A DNA stretch of 64,000 nucleotides from Bradyrhizobium_A sp052115025 (lineage in GTDB: Bacteria > Pseudomonadota > Alphaproteobacteria > Rhizobiales > Xanthobacteraceae), in assembly GCF_052115025.1 (NCBI RefSeq), contig NZ_JBFRFW010000012.1, forward strand, positions 1 through 64,000, read 5' to 3'. A program made the position numbers and the translations under genes. How positions within the stretch are numbered: the stretch's first letter is position 1; each line of letters starts with the position of its first letter. This document shows, piece after piece, positions 41,736-50,326 of this stretch. Under the pieces are notes generated by a model. The model was not told the DNA's origin, ran no database searches, and saw only the letters and a program-made list of their open reading frames with translations.

Positions 41736-42095
41736 ATGAACACGACGCCGCGCACGTCCGCCCCAGCCAGGCCGCCGACCGGCCCGATCGCCGCCGTCTT
41801 TCTCATCGCCTGGTCCGGCGTCGTCATCGTCGACCTGCCGGCGCTGCTCGTCAGTATCGCCGCCACCGCGGGAATCCTGCTCACGGCGTCATTCGTTGTC
41901 ATCCCGGCCACGAGCGCCGTCCATCACCTGATCGTGGATCCCGACGCCAGGCCGCTCGCGATAATCCTTGGACTGTGGGCAATCATCGTGCTCGTGAATG
42001 TCGCCTGGGAGATCAGGCATCGCATCCGCGTCAAACAGCGACGGTCGCGCCTCCGAACCCCTGCGGACGACCGACGAGCATCGCCATGGGCTTGA
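41736..42095 (+). CDS. Hypothetical membrane protein (prophage cargo)
   Basis: A 119-residue protein with two or three membrane helices (about 17-35, 37-55, 73-92) and a basic C-terminus. GGGAGG is well placed before the ATG. It runs against the structural operon and overlaps the next gene by 10 bp. Unrecognised family. Confidence 0.55.
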   Translation: MNTTPRTSAPARPPTGPIAAVFLIAWSGVVIVDLPALLVSIAATAGILLTASFVVIPATSAVHHLIVDPDARPLAIILGLWAIIVLVNVAWEIRHRIRVKQRRSRLRTPADDRRASPWA

Positions 42096-42352
42096 TCGCC
42101 ATCACCTGGTCCATCGCCGCGCCGCTGCTGTTTCTGTGCGGCCTTGCGTTCGAGTGGTTCACCTTTCCCAGCAGCTGGCCCGGAATGGTCATCTATGCCG
42201 TGGCCATGCTGTGCTGGTATGCGTCGCTCGCCTGGGTCTACCGTGCGTTCTTCCGATGGGCCGAAGCGCACTGGCCGCGGGCGACGATCATCCGTCAGAT
42301 CCTGAGTGCGGTGCTGGCTTCTCTGCTCGCGATAGGCAGCAGCAGATCATAG
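42086..42352 (+). CDS. Hypothetical membrane protein (prophage cargo)
   Basis: An 88-residue protein with two membrane helices (residues 3-22 and 33-55) and an amphipathic C-terminal helix with a further hydrophobic end (ILSAVLASLLAIG). It overlaps the preceding membrane-protein gene, suggesting a coupled pair. Family unknown. Confidence 0.5.
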   Translation: MGLIAITWSIAAPLLFLCGLAFEWFTFPSSWPGMVIYAVAMLCWYASLAWVYRAFFRWAEAHWPRATIIRQILSAVLASLLAIGSSRS

Positions 42353-42466
42353 AACCAGATGCTCCCAATAATGCATGCACCGCTTTCCCTCGCAGACGCG
42401 ATCGACTTGAACGGAAACCGGGACACGCGGAAGTTCGAGCTGCCCAGCCCCGGTGAGAGTTGAGCT

Positions 42467-42730
42467 ATGAGACAGAGCACCCTGCAGCAAGAACCTGCCA
42501 CCGACGCACAGCGCCCTGCGGAGCCACCAGCCTGGCTCATCCACCATCAGGTACGGGATGATGTCCTCCATCCCGACGACGTGTACGGACTTCCGCCCGA
42601 GGGCTTCATATCCTACTACGGACGCATGACCCTCAGCTTCGTGATCGAAGCAGCGAAAATTGCGACCCGGCTCGTTTTCGAATCGCTGTTCTGGGTGGTG
42701 TTCGCACTGATCAGCTTGATTGGGCGGTGA
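42467..42730 (+). CDS. Hypothetical protein with C-terminal membrane helix
   Basis: An 87-residue protein with a soluble N-terminus (AWLIHHQVRDDVLHPDDVYGLPPEGFI) and one long hydrophobic helix at the end (LVFESLFWVVFALISLI). GAGAG precedes the ATG. It ends 2 bp from the stop of the modular protein gene on the other strand. Function unknown; possibly a tail-anchored partner of that modular protein. Confidence 0.5.
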   Translation: MRQSTLQQEPATDAQRPAEPPAWLIHHQVRDDVLHPDDVYGLPPEGFISYYGRMTLSFVIEAAKIATRLVFESLFWVVFALISLIGR

Positions 42731-42732
42731 GA

Positions 42733-44040
42733 TCAATAACCATAGAGCCGCTGCTGTCGCCTCATCATATCGAACACATCAGGCCACATCCAATGGCGAA
42801 ATTTATATAGGCCGCCGCCGCCCAACCCACCTGTAACCATTCCAAGCGCGGCATCCTTTGTACCTTCCTCCAGTCGATCACTCCAATCTCCGTCCGTTCT
42901 AATCGCGCCGGCAACTCCGTGCTTTATTGCCCCATTCAACATTCCCAGTCCGACAGCACCGGCGAGAGTTGCTGCTTTAGGGATTCCAAAGACCTTTGTT
43001 ACCGGCAGTGCAAGCCCCGCAACCGTCCCAATTGCTTGGCCAGCCAGAGCCCTCTCGGGATACTCCTTCTTGTATCTCGACATACCCTCTCGCTCTTCCG
43101 CCAGAAATCGAGGATATGAATCCTGATAGCTTCCCCCATGGGAGTATTCATTGACCGCTCTTGCGGCAGCTAAGATCTGATTCCATGTCCCCATCGTGAG
43201 CCCGTCCATAAGAGGCCCCGTGAAATTTGAAGACAATGCCCCGCTGCGGTCCGTTCGATTTTCTGCCGCAACTGGAGCATTTTCTCCGCGTTTCACCCAG
43301 TCGCGGCGAACCGCCAACTCATCACGATACGCGCTGCTTGGGTTTTCGCCATGTTGCAACGCATCCGACATCGCATCACGAAAAGCGAGGACCTGATCCG
43401 TTAGACCGTGCGTGCCCCGACTCCACATGACATCATCCGCTGTCGGTGGGGCCCAATCTCGGTGACCTCGAAATGCCGTCGCATTGGCGATCTCGTCATA
43501 GTTGTTCCGATGGCCATCACTCAACATTTTTTCCCAGACCGCGCGATTAATTTGCTCACGCGTCGGTGCCGGAGCGGGCGCAGCACGCGCTGCGAGCTCC
43601 GCTTCGTAGCGCGGATCAAGGCGAATACTTCCGTCCCCAGCACGCCCCATGACCACACCACCGAACTGAGACGCACTATTGTTAGGAAGCCAATCCTCGA
43701 TCTTACGAGGCCCCTCGGGAAGCGGCGTGGCACGGAATCTGTTCAAATCTCGAATCGCCGCATCGGACCGTTCGTCGAAGCTCGGCATTCCCGGTCCGGC
43801 AAACCCGAATGGCGCGGTACCCGCTGAAAACACGGCATCACGATCTAAACGCTCGCGTAGCGTCGCTTGTGGCGGCCTCCTTGCGAAGGCGGAAGCGAGC
43901 TGCGTTTCATACCGTGGATCGAGGCTAAGGCTGCCATCTGGAGCGCGATCGACACGAACACCGGCCGGTGGAAACGAGGCATTGCTGTCGGCATCCAACA
44001 GATCGTCGAACATCAGGGCGCGATTTGACGGCGTGGGCAT
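42733..44040 (-). CDS. Modular prophage protein of unknown function (LDPRYE / APFGFAGPG modules)
   Basis: 435 residues. Two copies of a DGS(L/I)xLDPRYExxLA motif (about 36-52 and 135-150) frame an AGTAPFGFAGPGMPSFDE module (about 73-90). The C-terminal half has a Gly/Ala-rich hydrophobic stretch (AGQAIGTVAGLALPV, AGAVGLGMLNGAI) that could insert in membranes. The APFGFAGPG and LDPxY modules recur in the gene at 61238. AAAGGA precedes the ATG. The base composition is less GC-rich than the surrounding structural genes. It could be an internal/ejected virion protein or a cargo effector; I do not recognise a family. Confidence 0.65.
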   Translation of the reverse strand: MPTPSNRALMFDDLLDADSNASFPPAGVRVDRAPDGSLSLDPRYETQLASAFARRPPQATLRERLDRDAVFSAGTAPFGFAGPGMPSFDERSDAAIRDLNRFRATPLPEGPRKIEDWLPNNSASQFGGVVMGRAGDGSIRLDPRYEAELAARAAPAPAPTREQINRAVWEKMLSDGHRNNYDEIANATAFRGHRDWAPPTADDVMWSRGTHGLTDQVLAFRDAMSDALQHGENPSSAYRDELAVRRDWVKRGENAPVAAENRTDRSGALSSNFTGPLMDGLTMGTWNQILAAARAVNEYSHGGSYQDSYPRFLAEEREGMSRYKKEYPERALAGQAIGTVAGLALPVTKVFGIPKAATLAGAVGLGMLNGAIKHGVAGAIRTDGDWSDRLEEGTKDAALGMVTGGLGGGGLYKFRHWMWPDVFDMMRRQQRLYGY

Positions 44041-44099
44041 GGCATATCCTTTAGGTTCACCCGATTGCGAAAGCCGGGCGCGTGAAATGACGTGGGAGG

Positions 44100-45164
44100 C
44101 TAGATTCCCGAGGCATCAATGCCGTAAGCGCGCAGCCGGGCGATCACCGCCCCACGGATCTCGGGGTGAGCTGCAACTGCTGCCTTCGCGTTGGCGATCG
44201 TGGCCGCTACGACGCTGTCTTGCGGTCGACCGTTCGCCGATTGGCTCGGAAATGCTGTTGCGCCCGCCGCGCGACCACTTTGCGGTGGAGCATTGCCCGG
44301 AGCCGGTGCGCCATTTGCCGGTGGCCCCGAAGGCAAGCGACCGGAGCCGAACGGAAACGGCCTAGCCTCGCCCGTTTGCGTATCGAACGCGCCGTAGATG
44401 GGTTGGCCGCCGCTGTTCCTGCCGATCGTCGAGGCCGTGAAGCGTTCCTTGCCGTAGTATCGGTTGAGCAGCTGTTGCAGAACATCAGGGCTGCGCGCCG
44501 CGGCGGCAACGTCTTCCGGAGAGGCACCTCTGGCAAGCAGTGCACGCGCAGTGAGCGTCTCCGGCGTCTGTCCCGTCACCAATCCCTGAACACCGTTCGA
44601 TACCGCGCCGAGAAAGCCCTTGGCGTTGGCGAAGCCCGACAGTCCTGCGAGTAGACGATCGCCAAGACCCGGGCTCGCCGCCTGAGGCTGAGGTCCGCCG
44701 GGCGGCGACCCCGCTGCGGGCGAACGCGGAGGCATCGGGGCTCCATCGACAGGATCAGGCGCATTCGGAGCCGGCCCGGTCGGGGCATTCAATCTCGGCG
44801 CCCCTGCGTTGGCCGGCGCGGAGGTCGGGCTGACGACATTGGTCGCTCCGGACTGCGCCGGTATCGCCAGTCCAACGCCAAAGCCCTCCGGCTTCGGCGA
44901 GCCGTAGGCACCGAAATCAAATGACTGCCGCCCCAGAGCCGTCGCGATGCCGGGGTTCGTCTGATCCGGCACAGGGAACGGGGTGTAAGGCTCGGAAGGC
45001 CCGCGCGTCAGCCCGGGCGCACTGTCCGCCGCCGTTCGGGCATCGATCTGATCCCAGATCGCCCGAGGATCGGCCTGCGGGTCAGCCGCCGGAAATCCTC
45101 CACTCGTCCCACCCCAGGTCCAGGGAATTCCGCTTTGCGTGTACAGATCATCAAGCAGTCCCAT
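44100..45164 (-). CDS. Putative phage internal virion protein
   Basis: 354 residues, Pro/Ala/Gly-rich and likely mostly disordered, with a short N-terminal MGLLDDLYTQSGIPW and an ordered C-terminus (AAVAAHPEIRGAVIARLRAYGIDASGI). A helical part around 165-220 includes LARGASPEDVAAAARSPDVLQQLLNRYYG. It is 3 bp from the following gene in the structural operon. By position after the stabilisation and adaptor genes it may be an ejected or tail-hub protein. Confidence 0.6.
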   Translation of the reverse strand: MGLLDDLYTQSGIPWTWGGTSGGFPAADPQADPRAIWDQIDARTAADSAPGLTRGPSEPYTPFPVPDQTNPGIATALGRQSFDFGAYGSPKPEGFGVGLAIPAQSGATNVVSPTSAPANAGAPRLNAPTGPAPNAPDPVDGAPMPPRSPAAGSPPGGPQPQAASPGLGDRLLAGLSGFANAKGFLGAVSNGVQGLVTGQTPETLTARALLARGASPEDVAAAARSPDVLQQLLNRYYGKERFTASTIGRNSGGQPIYGAFDTQTGEARPFPFGSGRLPSGPPANGAPAPGNAPPQSGRAAGATAFPSQSANGRPQDSVVAATIANAKAAVAAHPEIRGAVIARLRAYGIDASGI

Positions 45165-45167
45165 TGC

Positions 45168-46019
45168 TCACCCCCACAAGAATTTGCTCAGGTTTCCCAG
45201 TCCGCCAGCGATCGTTGCGAATTGCTGCGCACCCGACATCTGGCTGTTCGTCGTGGAATTCCCCGTCTGTGTGCCGAACGCCTGCGCCACCGGAGAGATC
45301 GATCCCAGCAGCGTCGCGAGATTTTGCATCGGGATGCCGCGCCGCTGCGCCTCCGCGGCGAGTTGCTGGTTGGCGCCCCAGTTGTTGGCGTCGAGCGCGG
45401 CGGAGCCGACGCCGGCGCCGGCCTGGGCGTTGGCGTTGGCGGCCTGCTGGTTCTGGTTGAGAAGGCCGTAGGTGCTGTTGCCGGCGCCGTAGAGGCTGTT
45501 CGCGGCGTTGAGCTGGTTGGCGACGTCTTGATTGTATTGCCCGGCGATCACAGGGGCTGTGCCCTGGGCGATGCCGCGGCCCAGCGCCTGCAGATTGGCG
45601 GCCGAACCGTCACGCCCGGCGGCGGCGAACTGCGAGTTCACCTGGTTGCTGACGTCCTGCCGGATCTGATCGAGCTGGCCCTGCAGCGCGGTGTTCTTGC
45701 CGATCATGCTGCCGTTGGCATAGGGCGCCAGCATGCCCTGGTAATTGGCGAGGTTGGTGCTGATGTTGCCGTCATTGGCTTTGGCGCCACCGCCGTTCAG
45801 CAGGTTGGTGGCGACGTTCCCAATCGCGCCGGCATAGGGATTGCCGGCCGCCGCATTGCTCTGCAGCGTGTTGAGGGCGTTGTTCTCGGTTGGTGTCGGG
45901 CCGGCGTTGGACGCCTGGCCGCCGAGCTGTCCCAGGATGTTGTCGATCGCCCCCTTCGCCGGCGCGTAAGGCGACGCCTGCGAGGTGCTTTGCGTGGTCT
46001 GTTGCGAACTGCCGCCCAT
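45168..46019 (-). CDS. Phage structural/ejection protein, Ala-Asn-Gln rich
   Basis: 283 residues, strongly enriched in Ala, Asn, Gln and Gly (NTLQSNAAAGNPYAG, NQNQQAANANAQAG). The helical middle includes QGQLDQIRQDVSNQVNSQFAAAGRDGS, a pattern common in internal proteins of short-tailed phages. The start at 46019 lies directly next to the stop of the upstream gene. No enzymatic motif is present. Confidence 0.65.
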   Translation of the reverse strand: MGGSSQQTTQSTSQASPYAPAKGAIDNILGQLGGQASNAGPTPTENNALNTLQSNAAAGNPYAGAIGNVATNLLNGGGAKANDGNISTNLANYQGMLAPYANGSMIGKNTALQGQLDQIRQDVSNQVNSQFAAAGRDGSAANLQALGRGIAQGTAPVIAGQYNQDVANQLNAANSLYGAGNSTYGLLNQNQQAANANAQAGAGVGSAALDANNWGANQQLAAEAQRRGIPMQNLATLLGSISPVAQAFGTQTGNSTTNSQMSGAQQFATIAGGLGNLSKFLWG

Positions 46020-46020
46020 G

Positions 46021-46431
46021 TCAGAGCCCTTTTTCCAGCGTGATCCATTGCGTTGCGTAATCGGCGAACACGCGCTGCCAGCCGCGCCGCCCGTCGATGC
46101 GCATCGCACAGCAGCCGAGGTCGCGGGCGTAAGCCTCGATCGGCGCCAGCGCCCGCGGCCACCGCACGGCGCGCGCACCGCCACAGGCGACGATGCGGCA
46201 GATCTTGCCCCGCGGCACGATCACCACTTCCGTCACCGCAGCGGCGCGGATCGCCGCGCCGTCCCACAGCACCCACAGCAGCATCTCCTGCCGATCGAGG
46301 CAGCCGCGCAGCGTCGGCAACGTCCAGTCGCCGCAACGCTCGACCGCCGCTCGCAGGAAGCCCTCGACATGCGGCCAGATCACTGCGACGCGCTCCGGCG
46401 GCACGCAGAGCGTTTCAGCCGAGGCAGACAT
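46021..46431 (-). CDS. Phage GNAT-like protein
   Basis: A 136-residue protein with the reduced N-acetyltransferase-like fold often found beside short-tailed phage structural genes: MLLWVLWDGAAIRAAAVTEVVIVPRGKICRIVACGG, then IEAYARDLGCCAMRIDGRRGWQRVF. The acetyl-CoA P-loop (RxxGxG) is not intact, so catalysis is doubtful. It overlaps the previous gene by 17 bp. Confidence 0.65.
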   Translation of the reverse strand: MSASAETLCVPPERVAVIWPHVEGFLRAAVERCGDWTLPTLRGCLDRQEMLLWVLWDGAAIRAAAVTEVVIVPRGKICRIVACGGARAVRWPRALAPIEAYARDLGCCAMRIDGRRGWQRVFADYATQWITLEKGL

Positions 46432-46741
46432 AAAAGAACGTCCGATCCGTCTGCGCGTTGTTGGCATGGGTGATGGTGAACGACCTGTTCGCCACCGTGC
46501 TGATGAACAGCGTGCCGTTCTTGACCTCGGCGGCGGCGTTGGCACTGGCCGGCGTCAGGAACACTGAGCTGCCGGCGGCGCAGTTCGGCGCGCTCACCGT
46601 GGTGGTGGCGGCGTTCGCCGCCAGCGTCACGGTGCCGGCGGCGTTGGTGCGGCCGGCGCCGAGTTGCTGGATCGCCAGCGCATAGCGCGACAGGTCTTTT
46701 TCCTGCGTCGAGACGCTGAACAGCTTGGGGATGGCGGTCAT
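46415..46741 (-). CDS. Phage hypothetical structural protein
   Basis: 108 residues, beta-rich, Ala/Thr/Asn-rich (GTVTLAANAATTTVSAPNCAAGS, FISTVANRSFTITHANN). The ATG at 46741 follows the stabilisation protein with 8 bp between. It is probably a small virion or decoration protein. No named family. Confidence 0.6.
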   Translation of the reverse strand: MTAIPKLFSVSTQEKDLSRYALAIQQLGAGRTNAAGTVTLAANAATTTVSAPNCAAGSSVFLTPASANAAAEVKNGTLFISTVANRSFTITHANNAQTDRTFFYVCLG

Positions 46742-46749
46742 GGCCTGCC

Positions 46750-48450
46750 TTATCGCTTGCCTGTCGCGATGGTGTCGGGCTCGACGCCTGCGATGAACGA
46801 CCACGCCGTGCCCTGGGGGATGCGCACCTTGTAGCGGCTATAGCGCGTGTCCTTGAGCAGGTCGCACTTGCCGGTGATCGGGTTGATCAGGATCTCGGCG
46901 CCTGCCGTCACCGCCTGCTGCTGGGTCTCGCGCGCCGAGGCCGAGCCATAGAGCGTCGGCGCATCCGTCACCGGGCGGAAGCCCCTGATCTTGAGCCGCC
47001 GGCCATCCGTGCCCTGCTCCGCGCTCTCCAGCGTCGCCTCGAGCAACGGGCCGCGGAAGAAATTGAGCATATGGCCGGGATCGAACGCGGCCAGCTCGAT
47101 CGGGTTGGCGGATGCAAAATTGTCCAGCGACTGCGTCATGGCGTCGACCGAACCGCCGACCAGGCCGCCGCCGGCATAGGCGTTGGCATAGGCCGACTTC
47201 TGCAGGTCGACATGGGTGGCATCGACGACCGTGATCCACCAGTTGCCGTTGGCCTCCGTGGTGCCGGTGACGCCGGACAGCGACACGAACGGCCGGCCGG
47301 CAAGCGCCGCGGTGGATGCCACCTGCACGCGGACGAGGCCTGCGCCGTTGTTGGCCGTGCCCTGCACCGCCATCGCGCCGGGCGCGATCGCGTCGAGGCC
47401 TTCCAGCGTCAAGCCGGGCTGCGCCACCTGCAGCAGGTATTCGCCGCTGACCTTGATGGTGGTGAACTTGTCCAGCACCCAGTCGTAGCACAACAGCTTG
47501 TCGAACTGGTTGGTGGTGCCGTTGACGCTCTTGTAGGCCCAGAGGATGCGCGAGCTGCGCGGATCGGCGCTGCCGAGAAACAGCTGCAGGTTGTTGGTGT
47601 CGAGGTCGGCCAGAAACGTGCGGTCGACGCGCTCGCGGCCGATCGGCACCGGGAAGCCGCCGGGATCGATGCGCTGGAAGCCTTGCGAGGAATAGAAGAA
47701 CACATGTTCGCCGGCGCGCACCAGCGAATATGGCCCGAACAGGCCTTTGTCTTGTGATAATCGCTCGATCTGGAAAATGATCGGCGAGCCCGGGATATAG
47801 GTCATGCGGCGGATGGCGTTGTCCTGCAGGATGACGCCGGTCTCGCCGCCCGCGACGCCGCGCACGAAGCCGCCATCGGGCAAGTCCTGATAGTCCGCCT
47901 GGTTGACGCCGGGCGTCCACGACGTCGGGCCGTTGATGTCGTTGAGGCCGGACCACTGCACCCGCTGCGGGTTGGAGAGCAGCCCCGACAGCACCACGAA
48001 GCGGCCGACCACGTCGATATAGCGTGCCGGCGGCGGCGAGCCGTTGAGATTGGCGAACGCGATCGAGGTCGTGATGTCGTAGACCTGCGGCACGGCGTTG
48101 GCCTGCACCGCCATCACGAGGTTGTTGAACTGGGCAAACCGCCACTGGTCGGACGGCGGCACCGCCGAGTACGACACCCCGCCCTGCGACACCCTGGTCC
48201 AGCCGAAGGTGATGTTGTTGAGCACATAGAGGTCGGTCGCGGTCGCCGCGAACACCACCACGGAGCCATCCGGCTTGAACGCCTGGAACGCGCCGCGGCA
48301 CTGGCCGCCGAGCGCCTGCGACAGCGCCAGCAGGCTCGGGAACGGGCCGAAGCCGTCCGCGCGCGGCACCACGTTCTGCGCATCGCGCTCGGTCGAGGCC
48401 TCGTAGTCCGAGACGTCGGGGCGGTATTCGCCGAAGGGGATCAGGGGCAT
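46750..48450 (-). CDS. Packaged-DNA stabilisation / tail hub protein (P22 gp10-like)
   Basis: A 566-residue beta-rich protein beginning PLIPFGEYRPDVSDYEAS, with a repeating propeller-like pattern (VVVFAATATDLYVLNNITFGWTRV, RYIDVVGRFVVLSGL, WSGLNDI, GVILQDNAIRRMTYI). This matches hub or stabilisation proteins of short-tailed phages by organisation. It follows the head-tail adaptor after a 222-bp gap filled with hairpin repeats. The start could also be 48465. Confidence 0.7.
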   Translation of the reverse strand: MPLIPFGEYRPDVSDYEASTERDAQNVVPRADGFGPFPSLLALSQALGGQCRGAFQAFKPDGSVVVFAATATDLYVLNNITFGWTRVSQGGVSYSAVPPSDQWRFAQFNNLVMAVQANAVPQVYDITTSIAFANLNGSPPPARYIDVVGRFVVLSGLLSNPQRVQWSGLNDINGPTSWTPGVNQADYQDLPDGGFVRGVAGGETGVILQDNAIRRMTYIPGSPIIFQIERLSQDKGLFGPYSLVRAGEHVFFYSSQGFQRIDPGGFPVPIGRERVDRTFLADLDTNNLQLFLGSADPRSSRILWAYKSVNGTTNQFDKLLCYDWVLDKFTTIKVSGEYLLQVAQPGLTLEGLDAIAPGAMAVQGTANNGAGLVRVQVASTAALAGRPFVSLSGVTGTTEANGNWWITVVDATHVDLQKSAYANAYAGGGLVGGSVDAMTQSLDNFASANPIELAAFDPGHMLNFFRGPLLEATLESAEQGTDGRRLKIRGFRPVTDAPTLYGSASARETQQQAVTAGAEILINPITGKCDLLKDTRYSRYKVRIPQGTAWSFIAGVEPDTIATGKR

Positions 48451-48501
48451 TGAGTCACCGCGCATATCAATTGGCGAGAGCACAGCGCGACCCCCACCCA
48501 C

Positions 48502-48597
48502 GGCGTCATGCCCGGGCTTGACCCGGGCATCCAGCTTGCTCGCAGCACAACGCGCGCTGTTGAAGCTGGATCACCGGGGCAAGCCCGGTGATGACGC
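48502..48597. repeat. Interspersed hairpin repeat, family II, inside the prophage
   Basis: ATGCCCGGGCTTGACCCGGGCAT, CCAGCTTG with TGAAGCTGG, ATCACCGGGGCAAGCCCGGTGAT, followed by GACGCAGAATGTGTGGAA. It is nearly the same composite as at 28445. It sits between the stabilisation and adaptor genes of the phage. Confidence 0.85.
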
Positions 48598-48615
48598 AGA
48601 ATGTGTGGAAGCGGC

Positions 48616-48668
48616 TCGGCCTCATGGTTCGAGACGCGCGGCGTTGCCGCGCTCCTCACCATGAGGAG
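48616..48668. repeat. Interspersed hairpin repeat, family I (single unit), inside the prophage
   Basis: CGGCCTCATGGTTCGAGACG with GCTCCTCACCATGAGG, almost the same as the second unit at 28660 and 22818. It lies immediately after the family II copy, repeating the order seen at 28.4-28.7 kb. Confidence 0.85.
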
Positions 48669-48672
48669 GTAG

Positions 48673-49302
48673 CTAGAAGTCCGTCCCCTGGATGATGCCG
48701 TTGGACAGGCGCGACGAGCTTTCGCTGCGCAGCGCCGCGATCAGGTCCGGCAGCTTGGCCGTCATGCGCTGCATGCCGTCGGGATCTTCCAGCACGTCGG
48801 TGTAGAGCAGCAGCTTTGTATGGGTGCGGATCAGCTCTTCCGCGTCCGTGGTCCAGGCGTTGACGTCGGTCGGGTTGACCAGCGGCGGCAGCTTGTAGTG
48901 GATGTGCGGCCGCAGGGTGTAGACCGCGGTCGGCACCGGCCACAGCAGGATGGACTGGTCGATATAGGTGAAGGCACGCGGCTTGCCGCCGCCGCTCATG
49001 CCCCCCGCGATCACCTCGAAATCCGCCGGCTCGTAGCGGTCGAGCGGATAGATGCTCTGGCCCTGCGGGATGAACAGCGCGTCAATCTTGACGATGTTCG
49101 GGATCACCGCGAGGTCGCTTGCGGTGTACGCCTGCTGGCCGACGACGGTCTGGAACGTCTGGCTCCGCGTCACGTTGAACCAGAACCGTTGCCGGGCGTA
49201 GAACGCGATCGCGTCGCCGACCGCGCTTGCGATCTGGCTGGTCAGGTCCGTGCGCGTCAGGTCGGTCGCAATGCGCGTCTGCAGGTCGGAGAGCGTGGTC
49301 AT
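48673..49302 (-). CDS. Phage head-tail adaptor (gp4/gp6-like)
   Basis: A 209-residue helical adaptor protein: MTTLSDLQTRIATDLTRTDLTSQIASAVGDAIAFYARQRFWFN, then the beta part with YPLDRYEPADFEVIAGG and LRPHIHYKLPPLV, and the C-terminal helix. This order is typical of the connector protein joining portal and tail in podoviruses. It follows a 245-residue hypothetical in the structural operon. Confidence 0.75.
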   Translation of the reverse strand: MTTLSDLQTRIATDLTRTDLTSQIASAVGDAIAFYARQRFWFNVTRSQTFQTVVGQQAYTASDLAVIPNIVKIDALFIPQGQSIYPLDRYEPADFEVIAGGMSGGGKPRAFTYIDQSILLWPVPTAVYTLRPHIHYKLPPLVNPTDVNAWTTDAEELIRTHTKLLLYTDVLEDPDGMQRMTAKLPDLIAALRSESSSRLSNGIIQGTDF

Positions 49303-49384
49303 GGGGAGGCACCTTCACCGAAGGAGCGGCCGGCGGCTCGATGGCCGCCGCGCCGAAATGCAGCAGGAACAGCGCCGCATCCAT

Positions 49385-50122
49385 TTACTTGGTCCACCAC
49401 TGCCCATCGGTGAGGCAGTAGAAGATCGCGGGCGTGGTGTTGCTGACGGCGGTCAGCGGGTTGTTCTGGCCCAGCGTGTTGATCTGGTCGCCGCCGACCG
49501 CGCCGCCCTGCGCCTGCGCCGCCGGATACACCGCCATGTTCTGGACGCCATGGTTGATGACGTCGACCTGCATGCCGGCCTTGGCCGGCGGCAGCACCGC
49601 GGCGTCGCCGGCATTGGCGACGGTGGCAAAGCCGACCTGCGAGGCGAGGATCGGCGTCGCGCCCGCCTGGGTGTGCACCGTCGAGGCGGTCAGGCCATCC
49701 TGATAGGAGAAGGTCTGGAACGCGCCGCCGCCCGACGAGGTGTAGCCGGTGCCGAGGCCCTCGGTGTACCAGGCGCCAGCGGTGTGGCAGGCGTAGATCA
49801 CGACCGATCCCCGCATCTGCGACACGCCGGTGGCGGCCGGGGAATCGTCGACGGTGTCGCCGCCTGCGCCAAACACCTGCATGGCGTTGGCGCCGCGGTT
49901 CGTCACCACGATGGTCATGCCGGGCTGCGACGGCGGCAGCTTCACCGAGTCCCCCGCCGTCGCCACCGTGACGATGCGGTTGAGCTCGGCGGCGAGCTGG
50001 GTGGCGTTCGCCTGGCCGCCGCCCGCGTTGGCGATGATGTTGTCGGCGGAGGATTCCAGCAGATAGCCGACCTTGAAATATTCCGACTGGGATTCGCTCT
50101 TGGTTCCGGTGATCGTCACCAT
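49385..50122 (-). CDS. Phage hypothetical structural protein
   Basis: 245 residues with repeated beta-type segments, Gly/Ala/Thr-rich (NRIVTVATAGDSVKLPPSQPGMTIVVTNRGANAMQVFG and a second similar unit VGFATVANAGDAAVLPPAKAGMQVDVINHGVQNMAVYP). The two halves look like an internal duplication. The start at 50122 lies just downstream of a hairpin repeat. Possibly a capsid decoration or fibre protein. Confidence 0.65.
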   Translation of the reverse strand: MVTITGTKSESQSEYFKVGYLLESSADNIIANAGGGQANATQLAAELNRIVTVATAGDSVKLPPSQPGMTIVVTNRGANAMQVFGAGGDTVDDSPAATGVSQMRGSVVIYACHTAGAWYTEGLGTGYTSSGGGAFQTFSYQDGLTASTVHTQAGATPILASQVGFATVANAGDAAVLPPAKAGMQVDVINHGVQNMAVYPAAQAQGGAVGGDQINTLGQNNPLTAVSNTTPAIFYCLTDGQWWTK

Positions 50123-50165
50123 GGATGGGGTTCCTTGAAATGAAGGGAAAGCGCGCCGTCGGCGG

Positions 50166-50320
50166 CCTCTCCTCATGGTGAGGAGCGGCCCGTCAGGGCC
50201 GCGTCTCGAACCATGAGGCCGAGGCGGTGCGGCGGCATCTCGCCGGTCGCGAGATGCCGCAGACGTCCGGGCCTCATCCTTCGAGACGCCCGCGTTGCGG
50301 GCTCCTCAGGATGAGGGGAG
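50166..50320. repeat. Interspersed hairpin repeats, family I (two units plus insert), inside the prophage
   Basis: CTCCTCATGGTGAGGAG with CTCGAACCATGAGG; a middle hairpin GGCATCTCGCCGGTCGCGAGATGCC; then CTCATCCTTCGAGACG with CTCCTCAGGATGAGG. It fills the gap between two phage structural genes. Confidence 0.85.
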
Positions 50321-50326
50321 AGGCGA

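Noticed and set aside
49082..49384. Minus-strand open frame starting MDAALFLLHFGAAAIEPP upstream of the adaptor gene
   Set aside because: The start is plausible as a tiny phage gene, but the frame runs on through most of the adaptor gene out of register, and no stop defines a short product.
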